A stretch of DNA of 64,000 nucleotides from Sediminibacterium goheungense (lineage in GTDB: Bacteria; Bacteroidota; Bacteroidia; Chitinophagales; Chitinophagaceae): positions 186,001-250,000 of the forward strand of contig NZ_SNWP01000010.1 of NCBI RefSeq assembly GCF_004361915.1, read 5' to 3'. Under the pieces are notes generated by a model, which saw nothing but the letters and a program-made list of their open reading frames with translations, was not told the origin of the DNA and did not search any database. Made by a program: the position numbers and the translations under genes. Positions 8,699 to 15,868 of this stretch are shown here, in pieces. Every line of letters starts with the position of its first letter. Positions within the stretch are counted from its first letter, which is position 1.

Positions 8699-8890
8699 CA
8701 TTCGCATAGATCCTTCGTCGCGTTTCCCGATCTTCGATCGTGACGCTCCTCAGGATGACGGAATCGAATGAGACAGACAGCGAGGGGGCGATTGGCTTTG
8801 CCAATCGCCCCCTCTTTTTTCACCCGACCAAAGTCGTCATCCTGAGGAGCATTCCGACTTTAGTCGGAAATTGCGACGAAGGATCTTTCC
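8699..8890. repeat. REP-like nested palindrome, copy C
   Basis: Same family as 903-1133: CGATCTTCGATCGTGACGCT, CTCCTCAGGATGACG, an inner stem GAGGGGGCGATTGGC-TTT-GCCAATCGCCCCCTC, then GTCATCCTGAGGAGCATTCC and CGACGAAGGATCTTT. Confidence 0.8.
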
Positions 8891-8903
8891 AGCCTCTTCT
8901 GAT

Positions 8904-8998
8904 GAAATAATGATCTCTTTGCAAAAGGAAGTTAATGCACACACAGATGCTCCTGATAGTAATAAACCTGCTTTGGCTATTAGCAGCTTGCGGAGACG
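8904..8998 (+). other. Duplicated coding-like fragment
   Basis: Reads ...DEIMISLQKEVNAHT... on the plus strand and recurs at 11722-11817 with a handful of substitutions, most changing amino acids. It sits between a REP element and a hairpin in both places. It may be the tail of a lost gene; no family is recognised. Confidence 0.4.
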
Positions 8999-9001
8999 AG
9001 A

Positions 9002-9043
9002 AACTTTTGGAAAGTTTCGGAACTTTCCAAAAGTTAACGCTCA
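9002..9043. repeat. Accessory-region hairpin, copy 3
   Basis: Perfect 15-bp stem with loop TCGG, then AACGCTCA at the right boundary. Confidence 0.85.
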
Positions 9044-9240
9044 ATCGTTAACGGAGCTTTCGAAGTAGTACTGATGACCGTTGAGCATTAGAAAATTTTC
9101 GAAAACAACTACCCCAAAAACGCCATTTCCCACTAAAAAACACCCTTACCTAATTCGCTTATGATCAGGGTTTTACTTAGAGCAACAACACAGCACCCGC
9201 ATAGTTAAATACTAAAACAGTGTATGCCCTGTGATTAGAC
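9044..9240 (+). repeat. Displaced copy of the 5453-gene upstream region
   Basis: Shares long blocks with 5062-5290, for example TTAGAAAATTTTCGAAAA, CACTAAAAAACACCCTTACC and TAATTCGCTTATNATCAGGG. The gene that should follow is absent: the copy runs into GACGAGAAACTTTTG, a hairpin half, and then into an unrelated minus-strand gene. Confidence 0.7.
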
Positions 9241-9294
9241 TGACGAGAAACTTTTGTATGAAAGAACCTACGAAGAAGGAACTTTTATTTCCAT

Positions 9295-9546
9295 TTATTT
9301 GTTTTGCCATTGCATTATTTGTTCCGCTAGAATATCTGCGTCGAATTCATTATTATATAGCCCATAAGTTATGCATAACTCACTTTCAATAATTCGTTTA
9401 ATTTTTTCGCCATTTCCACTTCCATGCAAAGCATTTAGTAATTTGACAGAAAAGTCGTCTAGTTGTGACTTTGAAGCAACATTAATCAGATTCCAATTAT
9501 GAATTAATTTAGACAGCTCTTTTATTTGTCCCTGAAATTCATTCAT
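9295..9546 (-). CDS. Small hypothetical protein (83 aa)
   Basis: Soluble, probably all-helical protein starting MNEFQGQIKELSKLIHNWN. No signal peptide, membrane segment or known motif is visible. Genes of this size beside duplicated cargo may be immunity or antitoxin-like, but nothing in the sequence proves that. It is minus-strand like its neighbours and is bounded by hairpin remnants on both sides. Confidence 0.5.
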   Translation of the reverse strand: MNEFQGQIKELSKLIHNWNLINVASKSQLDDFSVKLLNALHGSGNGEKIKRIIESELCITYGLYNNEFDADILAEQIMQWQNK

Positions 9547-9621
9547 ACAAAAGTTTTATACCATTAGTTTTATTACCCTGATTACAAAAGTACCGAATTC
9601 GAAAAGGATAAGAGGACGAGA

Positions 9622-9655
9622 AATTTTTGGAAAGTTTCGGGATTTTTCGAAAGTG
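9622..9655. repeat. Accessory-region hairpin, copy 4 (decayed)
   Basis: ATTTTTGGAAAGTTTCGGGATTTTTCGAAAG keeps the spacing of the family, but the right arm has several mismatches. It precedes the VOC gene's stop by about 20 bp. Confidence 0.6.
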
Positions 9656-9675
9656 AATAGCGAGTCGGAATAAAA

Positions 9676-10047
9676 TCAGGTTATGTATTGACAATAACGA
9701 AGTGTATTTCCATCATCGTCGGTTACATAAAACTCCCGCCTACCCCATGTTTGGTTGATGGGTGCCAGGTGTACAGGAGAATCTGATTTTGTGGAAATAT
9801 CCAATCCACGGTCCAGGAATTTTTTAAAGAGCGCATCAACATCTTCCACAAATACATAAACGACTGAACCATATAGCCTGTCATTTTCAATTGTGGTAAG
9901 TTGCATCTCCATTCTTTCGTGTCCGATATCAACTACCAGTGAGTGTTCATTATCATCCGGGCAGGTTACCACAAAATCCAATATTTCCGTGTAATGATGT
10001 AATGCTTTTCGCATATCATGTACCTTAAAAAGGGGAATAAACTTCAT
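9676..10047 (-). CDS. VOC family (bleomycin-resistance/glyoxalase-like) protein, copy 1
   Basis: A 123-residue single-domain protein with the VOC pattern: MKFIPLFKVHDMRKALHHYT, a middle MEMQLTT strand, and the closing REFYVTDDDGNTLRYCQY. Small bleomycin-binding and glyoxalase proteins share this fold. No substrate can be assigned, and sequestration of a toxic compound is only one possibility. A second copy at 13603-13974 differs at seven residues (17, 26, 30, 44, 45, 68, 72). The duplication includes the promoter region and the next hairpin and ends at CTCA. Confidence 0.85.
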   Translation of the reverse strand: MKFIPLFKVHDMRKALHHYTEILDFVVTCPDDNEHSLVVDIGHERMEMQLTTIENDRLYGSVVYVFVEDVDALFKKFLDRGLDISTKSDSPVHLAPINQTWGRREFYVTDDDGNTLRYCQYIT

Positions 10048-10100
10048 GACAATTTTATTTAGAAAGGTAATCAGCCCAAAAAGTGTTTATAAAGATCATA

Positions 10101-10142
10101 AACTTTTGGAAAGTTTAGGAACTTTCCAAAAGTTATCGCTCA
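10101..10142. repeat. Accessory-region hairpin, copy 5
   Basis: Perfect 15-bp stem with loop TAGG, followed by ATCGCTCA. To its right the sequence switches at once into the interior of a 5453-type gene. Confidence 0.85.
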
Positions 10143-10333
10143 TCGATTTCTCAGAAAAACACCTGCCTGCCCAGGATCTGTTTTTTGAAACGACTACCCT
10201 ACAACCCGATACGGTGCTAATGGTTACCGTAGCACTGTCTTTTAAGCTGTTTGATGGAACTGTTACTAATAAAGCCGAATATTTACCTGCGGCGGTGATT
10301 GGTATGGGTACTTGGATGGGCTTTGATAGGTGA
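10141..10333 (+). pseudogene. C-terminal remnant (about 64 codons) of a 5453-type gene
   Basis: Begins CATCGATTTCTC immediately after the hairpin's CT and continues in frame to the stop. It encodes IDFSEKHLPAQDLFFET... and ends in GMGTWMGFDR. It is nearly identical to 5984-6175 of the intact gene. The upstream two-thirds of the gene are missing. The shared 3' flank continues to about 10375 and includes a TTTCGGAGATGAG remnant but no hairpin. Confidence 0.85.
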
Positions 10334-10378
10334 GGATAAAACTGATTTAATGATAGGCAGGTTTCGGAGATGAGCAAC

Positions 10379-11188
10379 TTAGTTTTTGAAGCCTATAAAT
10401 TTTTTATTGTAGTAGGTGGGATTATTGATTGCACCGTATTCAAGTTCATTGGCATAACGATAATCAATGATGATTTTGTTTCCCTGCAGAACCAAACTTC
10501 CTGAAACATTTATGCAACCACAGTTTTCCCCTGGCTCTCTAAATGTTGCACCGATGTATCCGGCGGTCATTTGTACACCAGGTTTTATAAGTTCTTGTGA
10601 TGAAGGAATTAATCCTTGATAACAACCTTTATTGATATTCTTTATCCAATATCCATAGAATGCATTATTTCTGTATTCATCTTTTATTGAAACTGTAAAG
10701 GGAGGCTCATTTTCACCTTGGTTTGTTCCTGTATATGTTCCAATGATTCGGCTGGTATTTATCGGTTTTACTACTAATTTTTTAGTAATGAAAATTGCAG
10801 AAGTGTCTGTTCTGCAAGGAAGTTGTTCAAGATTGTATTTTAACAATACACGAATGGTGATTTCAGTTACGCTACCAACCGAAAATCGCTGCCTTATTTT
10901 AGGTGTATTAGAAAATTTTAGATTTCCTACTTCCCATTCAATGATCTTAAAAGGATTATAGGCGTTTTCTCCATCCAATAACAGATTGACATCAAGAACA
11001 GCAAATGACCCATCAAGAATAGTATCTGTCAGAAATAATTTATCTTCCACTTCTTCATATATCCTAACTATCGGAATAACACTATTGATCTGTTCGCACA
11101 ATGCATTTTCTTTATTTACCTGTTTTTTACATGTTGGGAAGATTATCAGAATGATCAGGAAATATGAGATAGATTTTAAAAAGGACAC
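10379..11188 (-). CDS. Lipoprotein of unknown function (269 aa)
   Basis: The N-terminus MSFLKSISYFLIILIIFPTC has a lipobox with Cys20, followed by KKQVNKEN. The remaining sequence is beta-rich, with paired cysteines (CRTDTS; CYQGL; GENCGCINVSG) and no known catalytic motif. It is probably surface or periplasmic. It lies between two truncated tails of the 5453-type gene, so it behaves as cargo of the repeat-bounded region. Confidence 0.6.
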   Translation of the reverse strand: MSFLKSISYFLIILIIFPTCKKQVNKENALCEQINSVIPIVRIYEEVEDKLFLTDTILDGSFAVLDVNLLLDGENAYNPFKIIEWEVGNLKFSNTPKIRQRFSVGSVTEITIRVLLKYNLEQLPCRTDTSAIFITKKLVVKPINTSRIIGTYTGTNQGENEPPFTVSIKDEYRNNAFYGYWIKNINKGCYQGLIPSSQELIKPGVQMTAGYIGATFREPGENCGCINVSGSLVLQGNKIIIDYRYANELEYGAINNPTYYNKKFIGFKN

Positions 11189-11282
11189 ATTTCGATGTTT
11201 GAGTAAATGTCAAGCTTATTATCCTGATATATGTTAACTAAATCTTATCTAATTATTAATTGTACCAAAAGTTTATAATCAC

Positions 11283-11405
11283 TTTCGTATCGGTTGTCTG
11301 ATGGAACTGTTATTCATAATCCGAATATTTACCGGCAGCGGTGATTAGCGTACATTACTTGGATAGACTCTGAAAGGCAAGGATATACCTGATTTAATTA
11401 TAAGC
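11283..11405 (+). pseudogene. C-terminal remnant of a 5453-type gene, strongly decayed
   Basis: TGATGGAACTGTTATTCATA, then CCGAATATTTACCGGCAGCG and GATTTAATTATAAGCAG align with 6095-6205 but with indels that break the frame. The rest of the 11189-11864 gap is repeat DNA. Confidence 0.65.
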
Positions 11406-11422
11406 AGCTTTTGTAGATGTGC

Positions 11423-11445
11423 AACTTTCCAAAAGTTAACGCTCA
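11423..11445. repeat. Accessory-region hairpin, copy 6 (right arm only)
   Basis: AACTTTCCAAAAGTTAACGC followed by TCA. The left arm has been replaced by CTTTTGTAGATGTGC. Confidence 0.7.
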
Positions 11446-11457
11446 CCTTCATTCGCA

Positions 11458-11712
11458 TAGATCCTTCCCTTCGAATATACTCAGGGCAGGCTCGCGTTTC
11501 CCGATCTTCGATCGTGACGCTCCTCAGGATGACGGAATCGAATGAGACAAATAGCGAGGGTGGCGATTGGCTTTGCCAATCGCCACCCTCGCTATCTATT
11601 ACCCATCTACGGCGTCATCCTGAGGTTTATCCTGAATGTATTGAAGGAAGCATTCCGACGTTAGTCGGAAATTGCGAGCCTGCCCTGAGTATATTCGAAG
11701 GGAAGGATCTTT
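11458..11712. repeat. REP-like nested palindrome, copy D
   Basis: The inner stem at 11551-11595 is a perfect 21 bp around loop TTT. Its outer half is ATAGCGAGGGTGG / CCACCCTCGCTAT, different from copies A-C yet fully complementary. The flanks CTCAGGATGACGG and GTCATCCTGAGG are those of the family. Confidence 0.85.
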
Positions 11713-11721
11713 CCAGCGTCT

Positions 11722-11817
11722 TCTGATGAAATAATGATCTCTTTGCAAAAGGAAGTTAATGCACACACAGTTGCTCCAGATAGTGATAAACCTGCTTTGG
11801 TTATTAGCAACTTTCGG
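11722..11817 (+). other. Second copy of the coding-like fragment at 8904-8998
   Basis: Reads MISLQKEVNAHTVAPDS... in the same setting (REP element to the left, hairpin to the right), so the whole block from about 8510-9043 appears duplicated here as 11280-11867. Confidence 0.4.
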
Positions 11818-11825
11818 AGACGAGA

Positions 11826-11867
11826 AACTTTTGGAAAGTTTTGGAACTTTCCAAAAGTTATCATTCA
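11826..11867. repeat. Accessory-region hairpin, copy 7
   Basis: Perfect 15-bp stem with loop TTGG, then ATCATTCA. The TCA at 11865-11867 is the reverse complement of the hydrolase gene's stop codon, so gene and site share bases. Confidence 0.85.
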
Positions 11868-12671
11868 GAGACTTGTAAATATTTTAACCAGCTCTTTAGG
11901 TTGTGAGAAAAATGGAGAATGGCTTGTAGCTATTTTGATTACTTTCTCACATTTAACCCTTGTTGGTAATAGACTTTTGTCAAGGTCTTTACCCTCTGTA
12001 CACAAAATATAATACTTCGGAATTTGCCCATAGATACCATCGGTTACAGAAACAGTGGCACCAAGTGGTTCTACTGCTTGGCTGCACAAATTTTTATGCG
12101 CTATCATTTTGTCCTTTGGGGTACAGTCATGATAAAAGACCACATCAGCAACTTCTGGTTTAAATGTTCTTGTCTTACCATTCGGTGCAGTAACGATACC
12201 TTTAGCAAAGGTAACCTTTGCCGTATCAGTTTCTTGGGGTAAGGTTTGAAAAATCATTCCTGCCAGCTTACTTACAGATTCGCCGTTTCTCGGCAAGAAT
12301 GCATCCAGATAAACCAGTTTATTTACTTTGTTTATACCAAGTTCTTCTGCTGCCTGTGATATTACAGTCCCCGACATGGAGTGTCCAACTAAAATAACCT
12401 GTCCATTGATCCTATTCGCAACTTCTTTTACTTTGTCAACATACATTCTGAATGTTACAATTTCAGGATTGGTTGTATCATTACCATGACCTGGCAGGTC
12501 TATCGCTATAGCTTTATATCCCTGTTTAGTCATTTCCGGTACAACTTTATACCAGGACCAGGCCCCATGCCATGCACCATGAATCAGAATGTATGTCTTG
12601 TTGTTGTTTTGTGCAAACGAAAGTTGATGAACGAAAAGCATTAGGGCTGTTATGATTGTCCATTTCTTCAT
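11865..12671 (-). CDS. Secreted alpha/beta hydrolase (EstC/methylesterase-like)
   Basis: 268 residues. The signal peptide is MKKWTIITALMLFVHQLSFA. YILIHGAWHGAWSWYKV is the oxyanion-hole region, GHSMSG carries nucleophile Ser98, and the ATSHSPFFSQP stretch provides the catalytic His. The spacing fits small plant-methylesterase/hydroxynitrile-lyase-like hydrolases of the Abhydrolase_6 type; the substrate is unknown. The stop codon lies within the CTCA-type boundary of the hairpin. Confidence 0.85.
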   Translation of the reverse strand: MKKWTIITALMLFVHQLSFAQNNNKTYILIHGAWHGAWSWYKVVPEMTKQGYKAIAIDLPGHGNDTTNPEIVTFRMYVDKVKEVANRINGQVILVGHSMSGTVISQAAEELGINKVNKLVYLDAFLPRNGESVSKLAGMIFQTLPQETDTAKVTFAKGIVTAPNGKTRTFKPEVADVVFYHDCTPKDKMIAHKNLCSQAVEPLGATVSVTDGIYGQIPKYYILCTEGKDLDKSLLPTRVKCEKVIKIATSHSPFFSQPKELVKIFTSL

Positions 12672-12827
12672 GTGTCGAATATTTGATGAGTCAGATTACT
12701 TATGGGTCACGAGCAGGGTTTTATGGGGCCGGATACTCCTATACCGTCTGCATATACCACTGCTGACTGAAATATATTGATAAAGTTAAGTGCAAAAACT
12801 GATAGATTTTCGTATACCGGAGATCTG

Positions 12828-12892
12828 ACTGTTTACCGGCGGCGGTGATTGGTATGGGTACCTGGATGGATTTTGATAGGTGAGGATAAAAC
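12828..12892 (+). pseudogene. C-terminal remnant of a 5453-type gene
   Basis: TTTACCGGCGGCGGTGATTG, GTATGGGTACCTGGATGG, ATTTTGATAGGTGAGGAT: the last about 20 codons and the stop of the family. It ends beside hairpin copy 8. The rest of the 12672-12998 gap has no gene. Confidence 0.75.
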
Positions 12893-12900
12893 AGAGGATG

Positions 12901-12934
12901 AACTTTTGGAAAGTTTCGAAACTTTCCAAAAGTT
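12901..12934. repeat. Accessory-region hairpin, copy 8
   Basis: Stem extended to 16 bp with centre CG; the right boundary is AAATCACA rather than AnCGCTCA. Confidence 0.8.
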
Positions 12935-12998
12935 AAATCACACTAATGCCTCTCTCTTAATAAGCACACGCTGCGAAGAAGGAAAAATTGACCTTCGA

Positions 12999-13436
12999 TC
13001 AATAGGTTGAAATTCTATTCAATTTCAATCTTTGTTTCGCTAAACTGTCCAGCCATTTGCCTGATAGTTTATTCATAATAAACCCTAATGGCCGTTTCCC
13101 TTGAGCACCTTCGGCTCTGCGATGACCGTCTGTCGAGTCAGCAACCAAGTGTTGGTTATCAATGGTTGTTAGACTGTCAATAACTTTATAATCTTCTTCT
13201 GTTAAAATTGGTTCTGTAAATCCGCTATTGTCGTTTTGAATAATTTCTTGAACAGCATTTGAATTGTTATAGCTTTTTTTTAGTAGTTGTCTGAAATATG
13301 TCAACTTAAACTGGTCAAGATAAATTTGTTTGTATTGAGTTTTTAGCGAATGTGTTCTGCGGGTGCTTTCACAAGAAAGCACCATTAATAAAGTTGTCAA
13401 AATAAAGTATGAAATAAAAGGTTTAAATGTTCTCAT
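12999..13436 (-). CDS. Lipoprotein of unknown function (145 aa)
   Basis: N-terminal signal with lipobox VLSC (Cys22). The C-terminal half has a striking basic, glycine-containing stretch (DGHRRAEGAQGKRPLGFIM) followed by KLSGKWLDSLAKQR. I recall similar tails in other Bacteroidota hypothetical proteins but know no function. It is minus-strand cargo between hairpin copies 8 and 9. TTTAACGTTGTAGAC lies about 40 bp upstream of its start on the coding strand. Confidence 0.55.
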   Translation of the reverse strand: MRTFKPFISYFILTTLLMVLSCESTRRTHSLKTQYKQIYLDQFKLTYFRQLLKKSYNNSNAVQEIIQNDNSGFTEPILTEEDYKVIDSLTTIDNQHLVADSTDGHRRAEGAQGKRPLGFIMNKLSGKWLDSLAKQRLKLNRISTY

Positions 13437-13563
13437 AGTTTCAAAGCCCTTTGGTTTGAGAAGTATCGTCTTACTTGTCTACAACGTTAAAGCACCAGAG
13501 TAATTGGTACATTCTGACTTCGCAACCAATCGCTTTGGCGATAGGCTCTCTACAGAGACAAGA

Positions 13564-13605
13564 AACTTTTGGAAAGTTTCGAAACTTTCCAAAAGTTATC
13601 ACTCA
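13564..13605. repeat. Accessory-region hairpin, copy 9
   Basis: 16-bp stem with centre CG, followed by ATCACTCA. The final TCA is the VOC copy-2 stop codon on the other strand. Confidence 0.85.
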
Positions 13606-13974
13606 GGTTATGTATTGACAATAACGAAGTGTATTCCCATCATCGTCGGTTACATAAAACTCCCGCCTACCCCAGGTTTGGTTGATGGGTGCCAGGTGTA
13701 CAGGAGAATCTGATTTTGTGGAAATATCCAATCCACGGTCCAGGAATTTTTTAAAGAGCGTATCAACATCGTCCACAAATACATAAACGACTGAACCATA
13801 TAGCCTGTCATTTTCAATTGTGGTAAGTTGCATCTCCATTCCTCCATGTCCGATATCAACTACCAGTGAGTGTTCATTATCATCCAGGCAGGTTACCTCA
13901 AAATCTAATATTTCCGTGTAATGATATAATGCTTTTCGCATATCATGTACCTTAAAAAGAGGAATGAACTTCAT
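13603..13974 (-). CDS. VOC family protein, copy 2
   Basis: 123 residues, 116 identical to the copy at 9676-10047. All start, stop and fold-defining segments are intact, so both copies can be functional. The seven replacements include V26E, P30L and the adjacent E44G and R45G. The pair is best explained by duplication of one hairpin-bounded unit. Homology runs from the TCA at 13603 to the CTCA at 14069, matching 9676 to 10142. Confidence 0.85.
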   Translation of the reverse strand: MKFIPLFKVHDMRKALYHYTEILDFEVTCLDDNEHSLVVDIGHGGMEMQLTTIENDRLYGSVVYVFVDDVDTLFKKFLDRGLDISTKSDSPVHLAPINQTWGRREFYVTDDDGNTLRYCQYIT

Positions 13975-14027
13975 GGCGATTTCATTTAGAAAGGTATTCA
14001 GCCCAAAAAGCGTTTATAAAGATCATA

Positions 14028-14069
14028 AACTTTTGGAAAGTTTCCGAACTTTCCAAAAGTTATTACTCA
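14028..14069. repeat. Accessory-region hairpin, copy 10
   Basis: 15-bp stem with loop TCCG, then ATTACTCA. The preceding 50 bases (TTTATAAAGATCATA) match those before copy 5. Confidence 0.85.
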
Positions 14070-14128
14070 CTAATGAAGAACATTTACGTTCAGTTATTTT
14101 AAAACAGTTGAAAGTAGAGAGTGAGTAG
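14070..14128 (+). pseudogene. Gene-tail fragment ending EEHLRSVILKQLKVESE
   Basis: An open frame begins right at the CTCA boundary and ends with TAG at 14126-14128. The same protein tail recurs, longer, at 14266-14379. The parent gene is not in the window and the family is not recognised. Confidence 0.55.
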
Positions 14129-14208
14129 TTTTTTTTCAAAAAAACCGATTTTTGGAACAACCTTCACCGACGCCTGTCTCTTAATAAGTAGACTCTCCGG
14201 AGATAATA

Positions 14209-14265
14209 AACTTTTGGAAAGTTTCGGAACTTTCCAAAAGTTAACGCTCAAAAAGTTAACGCTCA
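14209..14265. repeat. Accessory-region hairpin, copy 11, with duplicated boundary
   Basis: 15-bp stem with loop TCGG, then AACGCTCA. The last part is repeated once more as AAAAGTTAACGCTCA (14251-14265), a tandem duplication of the site's end. Confidence 0.85.
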
Positions 14266-14379
14266 GAATTTGGCAAAACACTTATTCCTGTAATTGCTAC
14301 CCTGGGTAATTGGGGCAACAATAATGAGGAGCATTTACGTTCAGTTATTTTAAAACGGTTGAAAATAGAGAGTGAGTAG
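14266..14379 (+). pseudogene. Longer gene-tail fragment of the same unknown family
   Basis: Starts directly after CTCA and reads EFGKTLIPVIATLGNWGNNN, then EEHLRSVILKRLKIESE and TAG. It shares DNA identity with 14070-14128 and with the following about 80 bases up to the next hairpin. Confidence 0.55.
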
Positions 14380-14456
14380 TTTTTTCAAAAAACCGGTTTT
14401 TGGAACAACCTTCACCGACGCCTGTCTCTTAACAAGTACACTCTACGGAGATAAGA

Positions 14457-14498
14457 AACTTTTGGAAAGTTTCGGAACTTTCCAAAAGTTATCGCTCA
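14457..14498. repeat. Accessory-region hairpin, copy 12
   Basis: 15-bp stem with loop TCGG, then ATCGCTCA. The 125 bp to the right have no gene. Confidence 0.85.
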
Positions 14499-14623
14499 CC
14501 AATGGAAACGTTTTTAACAAGTAAACACCTGGCCAAAGAAAAACAGATAAATGAGCTATCTTTAGCTACTACTTAACCAACAAAAAATCCTGTACTGTCA
14601 GATAAAGTAGTAGCTATTACAAC

Positions 14624-15640
14624 TTATGTTGCCTGCTGTTTTTCGTCCTTAATGCCATAAATACCTTTAAGTTTTTTAAGACCATTTTCCCTTTCATCAA
14701 CAATATATTTTTGGTCAACTACATCCCATTTTCCACTGGAAAAGAAAGAATAAAGTTTCGTCAAATTGAAAGTCATACTTTCAAAAGTTCCTCTAATGCT
14801 TGCTTTGAGGTCTGTGTCTTTAGATTCATCAGTTCTGATTTCATTTTTGTCAAATAAGTCTAAAGACGAGATTACTTGTTTTAAAAGCGTCTCAGTCTTT
14901 TCCTGTCCCCATATAGCATTGTCAAATGGCATTGTGGTATTCTTGGCAATTACTTTACGAATTTGCAATTGTTCAATCAAATCAAATAAGTACAATTTCA
15001 TTAAGTTTATTACTTCAAAAAGAAACTCTTTGTCTTTAATATAGAAGTCTCCTCTTTCCTTGTTGAAGTTAAATCTGCTGTCGTTTAGCAAGATGTTATA
15101 CAACTCCTGCTTCTCAATTGCAATTTGTCTATTCTTGACTATGTTTGAATTGTTGTGAGCAATGCAATTTCTTATTTTTTGTATTTCTGTAATTCTAATC
15201 CAATTTTTGTCTGTAGCAGAAACACTCACTTCTGCAATTAGCTCCATATACTTTCTGCTCTTTTCGATATAATTACTTCCAGCTAAATCCGAAACCTTTA
15301 CTTTGGAAAATCCCTTTCTATGGTCTAAGTCACAAAGTTTTTTTAACCATGTCTCAAACTGTCCATACAAGGTTAACAATAATGGATTGAAGGTGTAAAC
15401 AGGAAAGACCTTGAAGTATTTATGAAGGTCATCTTCAAAAAAGAAGTGTGGGTCAAATTCCGGGTCATCCTGAACTTGTGCATTTGCATTCTTATAATCT
15501 TCATCAAGCCGTTGTTGTTTGTCAGCTAAGTCTGTTGAGATTTCATTTAGATAATCTTCAATTTCTCTTAGTTCCAGTTCTATAAGATTTTTGAAAACTC
15601 TAAAAATTGAAGTCCCTTTAAATTTTCGTCTGTCAACCAT
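14624..15640 (-). CDS. HEPN-like protein of unknown function
   Basis: 338 residues, soluble and largely helical with a coiled N-terminal part (residues 18-50). R157-NCIA-H162 in TEIQKIRNCIAHNN fits the Rx4H motif of HEPN ribonuclease-like domains. It is preceded by LYGQFETWLKKL, the usual helix of RiboL-PSP/MAE-type HEPN proteins. HEPN proteins often act as defence or toxin RNases; that role here is inference. Its neighbours are a DUF4365 protein and a Gabija-like pair on the same strand, which supports a defence setting. Confidence 0.6.
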   Translation of the reverse strand: MVDRRKFKGTSIFRVFKNLIELELREIEDYLNEISTDLADKQQRLDEDYKNANAQVQDDPEFDPHFFFEDDLHKYFKVFPVYTFNPLLLTLYGQFETWLKKLCDLDHRKGFSKVKVSDLAGSNYIEKSRKYMELIAEVSVSATDKNWIRITEIQKIRNCIAHNNSNIVKNRQIAIEKQELYNILLNDSRFNFNKERGDFYIKDKEFLFEVINLMKLYLFDLIEQLQIRKVIAKNTTMPFDNAIWGQEKTETLLKQVISSLDLFDKNEIRTDESKDTDLKASIRGTFESMTFNLTKLYSFFSSGKWDVVDQKYIVDERENGLKKLKGIYGIKDEKQQAT

Positions 15641-15663
15641 ATGATGAGGGGTCTTTTAAAATA

Positions 15664-15866
15664 GCAGGCAACGTTGAAGCATTGGCGATGTGGCGGCAAT
15701 CATTGAACGTCCAGCCCAGAACTGATGCTGATTAAAGATATGAAAACTCATTGTTTATTTTGTTGTTTGGCGTAATTCGTCTACCGAAACCGAAGCTGAT
15801 TAGCGAACAAAAAGCTGAGAATATATTCGTCGCCCCACCATATTGCCAATGCAATGTTAGCAGCAG
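15664..15866. repeat. Long imperfect palindrome, attC-like
   Basis: The left arm GCAGGCAACGTTGAAGCATT, then GGCGATGTGGCGG, pairs imperfectly with the right arm CCCCACCATATTGCC and AATGCAATGTTAGCAGC. One arm has about three extra bases, and about 130 bp lie between the arms. On the coding strand it starts 2 bp after the stop of the DUF4365 gene (GCTAACATTGC) and ends shortly before the next start (CAACGTTGCC). That layout and the bulged stem resemble integron attC sites, but the core-site consensus is not met exactly. Confidence 0.45.
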
Positions 15867-15868
15867 TT

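Noticed and set aside
8820..9068. Open frames over the REP copy C and hairpin 3
   Set aside because: Repeat-derived. The ETFGKFRNFPKV peptide is the hairpin translated and appears at every copy.
10046..10333. A 95-codon plus-strand gene starting at 10046
   Set aside because: The first 32 codons run through the VOC promoter region and a hairpin. Only 10141-10333 is real, as a truncated gene tail.
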